NCBI GenBank assembly: GCA_016215145.1
Contig: JACRLA010000334.1
Span: forward strand, 1-27,222
DNA from: Chloroflexota bacterium
Lineage (GTDB): Bacteria; Chloroflexota; Anaerolineae; Anaerolineales; VGOW01
Direction: 5' to 3'
Length of the DNA: 27,222 nt
This document shows positions 23,572 through 27,222 of this stretch, piece after piece. Positions within the stretch are counted from its first letter, which is position 1. Each line of letters starts with the position of its first letter. Made by a program: the position numbers and the translations under genes. The notes under the pieces are model-generated. The model was given only the letters and a program-made list of their open reading frames with translations, made no database searches and was not told the origin of the DNA.

Positions 23572-24740
23572 ATTTTGATCTAGAACGTTGGTGGTCACGT
23601 CTCGTGATCGCTTTGGTGATCCTCCGCGTGATCATGATGGGTTTATTGTTGGGGGATGTGCCGAAGTTGGACTACCATGTGGGTTGGGCGTTTTATCACG
23701 GCGCAGACATCTATCCGTATTTTTTGGCGGCGCAGCGCGTGCTGGCGGGGGAGTTTGCTTACGTGCCGATGAGCGGCGCGTGGGTGTTGTGGATGGCGCT
23801 GGCGATCCGTTTAACGAACGCGAATGGTTACGAAGAGGCGCTGGCGTTTTTGACTCCGATCCACAGTTTTGTTTTGGGCTCGCTCAGTGTGTGGGTGATG
23901 GCGCAGTTGACGTGGCGCTTGACCGCTAGTCGTTGGCAGAGTTTGATCGCTACCGCGTCGTGGACTTTTTCTCCGTATCTGATGTGGTGGGCGTTCGGTT
24001 TTTTTCCACAGGCGGTGTCGTTGCGTAACGTGTTTGTGTCGCGCCAATTTTGGGCAAATGGTTTAACCGATGGACCGGCAATTTTTTTTGCGTTGCTGGG
24101 CGCATACTTGTTGATACGCGCTCATCAATTAGAAGAAACCCGTTTTCTTGGAGTCAAGCGGCTGTGGATTTTAGCGGGCGTGAGTTTGGGCATTGCTACC
24201 GCGATACGGATTCATTCGCTGGCGATGATTGCGCCGATGGTGTTTGCGCTGATATTGATGCGGCAGTGGCGGGCGATAGCGTGGTTCGCGTTGGGCGGGG
24301 TAGTGGGGTTTAGCCCGCAATTAATTTACAGCGCGTTCTTTGGAAGCATTCTGGACATTCCTTATATTCGCAATTGGCTGCGTCCGGGCGAAAATGGATT
24401 GCGGTTTGAATGGAACAACACGCCGTTCTCTCCGCGATTTTTGCTGGAGAATTTTTTGACGATCACGCGCGGCAATTGGCTGGTGATGTTGATCGCTGTG
24501 TTAGGATGCGCGATGTTGATTTACGCTTTTTGGCGGATGTGGGTTCAACGCGGCAAGGTGGAAGCGTTGACGGCGTTTGTCGCTCCGGCAGCGTCGTTTG
24601 GAGTTCACGTTTCCACGTATCTTTTTTTTGACGATCCGATTCGCTTCACCATGCCTGCGTTGAGCTTGGGTGTGCCAGCGATGGTGTGGACTTTGTTTGT
24701 AAGTTTAAATTTTACTTTTCAAAAAATTCGCGGCGATTGA
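23568..24740 (+). CDS. Polytopic membrane protein, GT-C glycosyltransferase-like
   Basis: This is a 390-residue protein with about nine or ten hydrophobic helices, for example VIALVILRVIMMGLLLG near residue 12, SFVLGSLSVWVMAQLTW near 102, and several between 170 and 260. A loop after the first helix contains acidic and aromatic residues (VPKLDYHVGWAFYHG). This resembles the first extracytoplasmic loop of GT-C transferases (ArnT/PMT/GT39 type), where an Asp is catalytic. The family match is only by layout, so a lipid-linked-sugar transferase is a suggestion, and an uncharacterised membrane protein is the alternative. I prefer TTG 23568, coupled to the GT4 stop; GTG 23529 would add 13 residues. 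It is followed by a 78-base gap with a palindrome. Confidence 0.6.
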   Translation: MNFDLERWWSRLVIALVILRVIMMGLLLGDVPKLDYHVGWAFYHGADIYPYFLAAQRVLAGEFAYVPMSGAWVLWMALAIRLTNANGYEEALAFLTPIHSFVLGSLSVWVMAQLTWRLTASRWQSLIATASWTFSPYLMWWAFGFFPQAVSLRNVFVSRQFWANGLTDGPAIFFALLGAYLLIRAHQLEETRFLGVKRLWILAGVSLGIATAIRIHSLAMIAPMVFALILMRQWRAIAWFALGGVVGFSPQLIYSAFFGSILDIPYIRNWLRPGENGLRFEWNNTPFSPRFLLENFLTITRGNWLVMLIAVLGCAMLIYAFWRMWVQRGKVEALTAFVAPAASFGVHVSTYLFFDDPIRFTMPALSLGVPAMVWTLFVSLNFTFQKIRGD

Positions 24741-24748
24741 AATCGCGG

Positions 24749-24787
24749 CAACACAAGGCGAAGTCCACCTACGTGGACTTCGTGTTG
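24749..24787. repeat. Imperfect palindrome with a 10-bp perfect stem in an intergenic gap
   Basis: The stem CGAAGTCCAC (24759-24768) pairs with GTGGACTTCG (24773-24782) around the loop CTAC. CAACAC at 24749-24754 can pair with GTGTTG at 24782-24787 after a bulge. It fills most of the gap 24741-24818 between the membrane protein and the epimerase gene. No T-run follows, so terminator function is doubtful. The GAAGTC/GACTTC core recalls the palindromes at 4623-4642 and 22316-22348. Confidence 0.8.
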
Positions 24788-24818
24788 ACGCAGATTTATC
24801 TGCCTTTGGAGGACTGTT

Positions 24819-25730
24819 ATGAAAATTTTAGTGACGGGCGGGTTGGGCGCGGTGGGCGCGCCGCTTGCCCGTGAATTGAAGGAGCGGGGTCACGAAGTGT
24901 GGGTGTGTGATCTTCCCCATTCTGAAGGACCCAACTATATCCGTTGTGACGTGGGCGATTATCGCCAAGTGCAGCGCGTGTTTGATCGCGCCGATTTTGA
25001 ATTTGTGTATCACGCCGCCGCCGAGTTCGGGCGCTGGAATGGCGAGGACTATTACGAAAAAGTTTGGCAGTCGAACGCGATTGGCACGAAGAACATTTTG
25101 CGTTTTCAAGAAGCGCGCAAATTCCGCATGGTGTTCTTTAGTTCGTCAGAAGTTTATGGCGATTGGAATGACGTGATGTATGAGGACACGCCGAGCAAAG
25201 TTCCGATTCGGCAGATGAACGATTACGCCATCTCCAAGTGGGTGAACGAAATGCAAATTATGAATTCGGCGGATCGTTTCGGCACGGAGACGGTGCGCGT
25301 GCGGCTGTTCAACACCTACGGTCCCGGCGAACCTTATTCGGAATATCGCAGCGTGGTCTGCCAATTTATCTATCGCGCTTTGCACGACATGCCCTACACC
25401 GTGTATCTCGATCATCATCGCACGTCGTCGTATATCACCGATACGGTTCGCACGTTGGCAAATATCTCTGAACGATTTAAATCCGGTGAGGTCTACAACA
25501 TCGCCGGTGACGAGTATCACGACATCAAAGCCCTCTCCGATATGATTTTGAAATACATTGGCAAAGAGGATCGCTTGGTGAACTACGTGCAAGTAGAAGA
25601 ACATAACACGCGCGACAAGAAAACTGATATTGCAAAATCGGTGCGCGATCTCGACCATCACCCGCAAGTGCCGCTCTCTGTTGGGATTCCGAAAACGATT
25701 GAGTGGCAGAAGAAAGTGTATAAAAAGTAA
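24819..25730 (+). CDS. NAD(P)-dependent epimerase/dehydratase (extended SDR)
   Basis: This 303-residue cytoplasmic enzyme likely makes or interconverts a nucleotide sugar for the cluster. The Rossmann fingerprint is MKILVTGGLGAVGAPLAREL with GGLGAVG at residues 7-13. The acidic CDLP ends the second strand, and CDVGDY contacts the cofactor. The catalytic region has FFSSSEVYGDW with the Ser near 109 and YAISK with Tyr136 and Lys140. RLFNTYGPGEPYSEYRS is the substrate-loop signature of NDP-sugar epimerases. The strong Shine-Dalgarno GGAGG at 24808-24812, six bases before ATG 24819, fixes the start. Exact reaction (4-epimerase, 4,6-dehydratase or reductase) is not decided by what I can see. The downstream dehydrogenase suggests an N-acetylhexosamine or uronate pathway. 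Confidence 0.9.
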   Translation: MKILVTGGLGAVGAPLARELKERGHEVWVCDLPHSEGPNYIRCDVGDYRQVQRVFDRADFEFVYHAAAEFGRWNGEDYYEKVWQSNAIGTKNILRFQEARKFRMVFFSSSEVYGDWNDVMYEDTPSKVPIRQMNDYAISKWVNEMQIMNSADRFGTETVRVRLFNTYGPGEPYSEYRSVVCQFIYRALHDMPYTVYLDHHRTSSYITDTVRTLANISERFKSGEVYNIAGDEYHDIKALSDMILKYIGKEDRLVNYVQVEEHNTRDKKTDIAKSVRDLDHHPQVPLSVGIPKTIEWQKKVYKK

Positions 25731-25781
25731 TTGGTAATTGGTAATTGGTAACGTAATTACTAATTACTATTTACTAATTAC
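25728..25781. repeat. Double heptanucleotide array, units TAATTGG and TAATTAC
   Basis: Three perfect TAATTGG units (25728-25748) are followed by TAACG. Four TAATTAC-type units (25754-25781, one reading TATTTAC) come next. The stop codon of the epimerase is the first three bases of the array. The rest fills nearly the whole 60-base gap before ATG 25791, leaving no recognisable ribosome binding site. The two halves are partly complementary because of their AT-rich cores, so a weak stem is possible. Confidence 0.9.
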
Positions 25782-25790
25782 GATTGACGA

Positions 25791-27002
25791 ATGCCAGAAA
25801 CGAAACAAACCATCTGCGTCATCGGCACCGGCTACGTGGGGCTGCCAGCCGCATTGTTATTAGCGCGAGCCGGTCACACCGTCATCGGCGTGGACATCAA
25901 CGAGAACATCGTGCGAGCGATCAACGACGGCGTTCTTCACATCAAAGAAGATGAACTGCAAAAGATCATGGACGAGCCGCAAGTGCGCGCCAACTTGCGC
26001 GCCCAAACCACGCCCGCCGCCGCCGACGTGTTTTTGATCGCCGTCCCCACGCCGGTGGATCATCGCAAAAAAGTTGCCGAGATGAAATACGTGCGCGATG
26101 CTACCGAATCCATCGTGCCGTATCTCAAAGCGGGCAACGTCGTCATTTTGGAATCCACCGTGCCGCCGTTGACCTGCAAAGAGTTCATGACTCCCATTCT
26201 GGAGAAGAGCGGACTCAAAGTCGGCAAAGATTTATATCTGGCTCACTGCCCGGAAAGAATCTTGCCCGGCGACGTGTTCTACGAGATCGTCCACAATGAT
26301 CGCATCATCGGCGCCGCCGATCAAAAATCACGCGACCTTGCCAGCGCGGTCTACGCCACTTTTGTCAAAGGCAATCTCTATCAAACCGACGACGTCACCG
26401 CCGAGTTGTGCAAGCTCATGGAGAACACCTATCGTGACGTGAACATCGCCCTCGCCAACGAGTTCGCCGCCGTTGCCGAAGGGTTGGGCATTGATCCGTT
26501 TCAAGCGATTGAACTTTCCAACAAACATCCGCGCGTAAAAATTCTTCGCCCCGGCATCGGCGTCGGTGGTCACTGCATCCCGCTCGACCCGTGGTTCATT
26601 AAAGAAGTTGATCCCGCCAACTCGCGTCTCATCTTCACTTCGCGCCTCATCAACGACGAGATGCCTCACAAAGTCGCCGCGAAAATCCGCAAAGCCGTGC
26701 GCGACATTGACAACCCTAAACTCGTCCTCATCGGCGCGGCATACAAAGCAAACACCGAAGACCCGCGCGAGAGCCCGGCAATTGAGATCGTCAAAATTTT
26801 GCGCGAAGACGGTTACGAGATCGATCACTTCGATCCGCTCGTCGAAGGGTATCGCTGGAAGTCAACACTCGCCGAAGCGTGCAAAGGTGCGGACATGCTC
26901 GCCGTTTTGATTCAACACAACGCCGTGATGGATGAACTCAACGCGACCCGCGCTGAGATCGAAAAGGGGATGCGGACTCCGCGCGTGTTGGTCTTTGGAT
27001 GA
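25791..27002 (+). CDS. wecC: UDP-glucose/GDP-mannose dehydrogenase family, WecC-like (UDP-ManNAc dehydrogenase type)
   Basis: This 403-residue NAD-dependent enzyme oxidises C6 of a UDP-sugar in two steps to a uronic acid. The N-terminal Rossmann motif is ICVIGTGYVGLPAALLLARA (GTGYVG at residues 12-17). The AVPTPVD and ESTVPPLTCKEF segments follow, and the catalytic Cys262 is in GIGVGGHCIPLDPWF, a version typical of the WecC/WbpA branch. LAHCPERILPGD and ELCKLMENTYRDVNIALANE are further branch markers, pointing to UDP-N-acetyl-mannosamine or a related N-acetylhexosamine as substrate. The C-terminal domain (KLVLIGAAYKANTEDPRESP onwards) is complete. Its stop overlaps the next ATG (ATGA). UDP-ManNAc needs a 2-epimerase that is not visible here. 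Confidence 0.88.
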   Translation: MPETKQTICVIGTGYVGLPAALLLARAGHTVIGVDINENIVRAINDGVLHIKEDELQKIMDEPQVRANLRAQTTPAAADVFLIAVPTPVDHRKKVAEMKYVRDATESIVPYLKAGNVVILESTVPPLTCKEFMTPILEKSGLKVGKDLYLAHCPERILPGDVFYEIVHNDRIIGAADQKSRDLASAVYATFVKGNLYQTDDVTAELCKLMENTYRDVNIALANEFAAVAEGLGIDPFQAIELSNKHPRVKILRPGIGVGGHCIPLDPWFIKEVDPANSRLIFTSRLINDEMPHKVAAKIRKAVRDIDNPKLVLIGAAYKANTEDPRESPAIEIVKILREDGYEIDHFDPLVEGYRWKSTLAEACKGADMLAVLIQHNAVMDELNATRAEIEKGMRTPRVLVFG

Positions 27003-27222
27003 TCGGCTTGCTTTTTGTCGCGGCGGGCGCGTTCTGGTTGTGGCTGCCCGCGCGCCGCTTGCTGCACGGTTCGCCGCACTTTGCCCCGCTCACTTTTTTT
27101 AGCGGACTCGGACTCAGCCTCGGCGCGATTTCGATCCTAATGATGTGGATCGGACTCGCGCCGACTCCGCTTCTCATCGCCCCGATCATTTTATCTATCC
27201 CGATCATCGGGGTTGCCGCCTC
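26999..27222 (+). CDS. Start of a membrane protein, truncated by the window edge
   Basis: An open frame starts at ATG 26999 (overlapping the dehydrogenase stop) and is still open at the last base, giving 74 complete codons. It has three hydrophobic segments: an N-terminal one (MIGLLFVAAGAFWLWL), one near residues 32-50 (FFSGLGLSLGAISILMMWIG) and one from about 54 (PLLIAPIILSIPIIGVAA). The layout suggests a polytopic protein, perhaps another GT-C or polymerase-like enzyme. The visible part does not identify it. Confidence 0.75.
   Translation, partial: MIGLLFVAAGAFWLWLPARRLLHGSPHFAPLTFFSGLGLSLGAISILMMWIGLAPTPLLIAPIILSIPIIGVAA

Noticed and set aside
25146..25667. Minus-strand open frame of 173 codons opposite the epimerase
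   Set aside because: It is a shadow of the SDR gene; the sense strand has all the catalytic motifs.
25728..25781. Repeat arrays considered as CRISPR
   Set aside because: Units are 7 bp and contiguous with no spacers; no cas gene is present.
1..27222. tRNA or rRNA genes
   Set aside because: No cloverleaf with a conserved T-arm and no rRNA-like stretch was recognised; the window is almost fully coding on the + strand.

Overview
The window is a densely packed surface-polysaccharide (O-antigen or capsule-like) locus. Every gene I can support lies on the + strand, mostly with overlaps or gaps of a few bases, from a partial gene at base 1 to a partial gene at the right edge. The moderate GC content, the gene content, the many ATGA/TTGA/GTGA start-stop overlaps and the 7-bp tandem repeats fit a filamentous or environmental bacterium. 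My best guess is Chloroflexota, class Anaerolineae. That is an impression from style, not a proof: no rRNA or other phylogenetic marker is present.

Layout. (1) 1-3378: the tail of a probable asparagine-synthase-like gene, a GT4 glycosyltransferase, then an ABC glycan exporter (Wzm permease and Wzt ATPase with a C-terminal glycan-binding domain). (2) 3395-8552: a glycosyltransferase, a broken methyltransferase interrupted by a small palindromic element, a second methyltransferase, a GT2, a DUF268 protein and an FkbM methyltransferase. (3) 8553-13806: a carbamoylation cassette. A NodU/CmcH-type carbamoyltransferase lies between two tiny membrane proteins, and this group is bracketed by two paralogous membrane-anchored SGNH-hydrolase-like genes. 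A 23-codon remnant of a glycosyltransferase sits at its left edge. (4) 13812-20546: two large two-domain enzymes (CgeB-like GT fused to a GT11-like domain; CgeB-like GT fused to a methyltransferase) interleaved with three other glycosyltransferases. (5) 20549-27222: an AsnB-type amidotransferase, a GT4 carrying a perfect in-frame 99-bp tandem duplication, a polytopic GT-C-like membrane protein, an NAD-dependent epimerase/dehydratase, a WecC-like UDP-sugar dehydrogenase and the start of a membrane protein.

How it could work together (inference). Sugar nucleotides are made or oxidised by the epimerase and the UDP-ManNAc-type dehydrogenase. Multiple cytoplasmic glycosyltransferases build the chain on a lipid carrier. 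AsnB may amidate a uronic acid, and the methyltransferases and carbamoyltransferase decorate or cap the glycan. Wzm/Wzt then exports it, with the Wzt C-terminal domain reading the finished end. The SGNH-like proteins and the GT-C-like protein would act at or beyond the membrane. I see no initiating phosphoglycosyltransferase, flippase or polymerase here.

The most unusual features are DNA-level. They are a 102-bp palindromic element with 21-bp inverted ends and an 8-bp flanking duplication inside a methyltransferase; heptanucleotide tandem repeats at five places, two of them inside coding sequence; the 99-bp tandem duplication; and a duplication footprint around the carbamoylation cassette.
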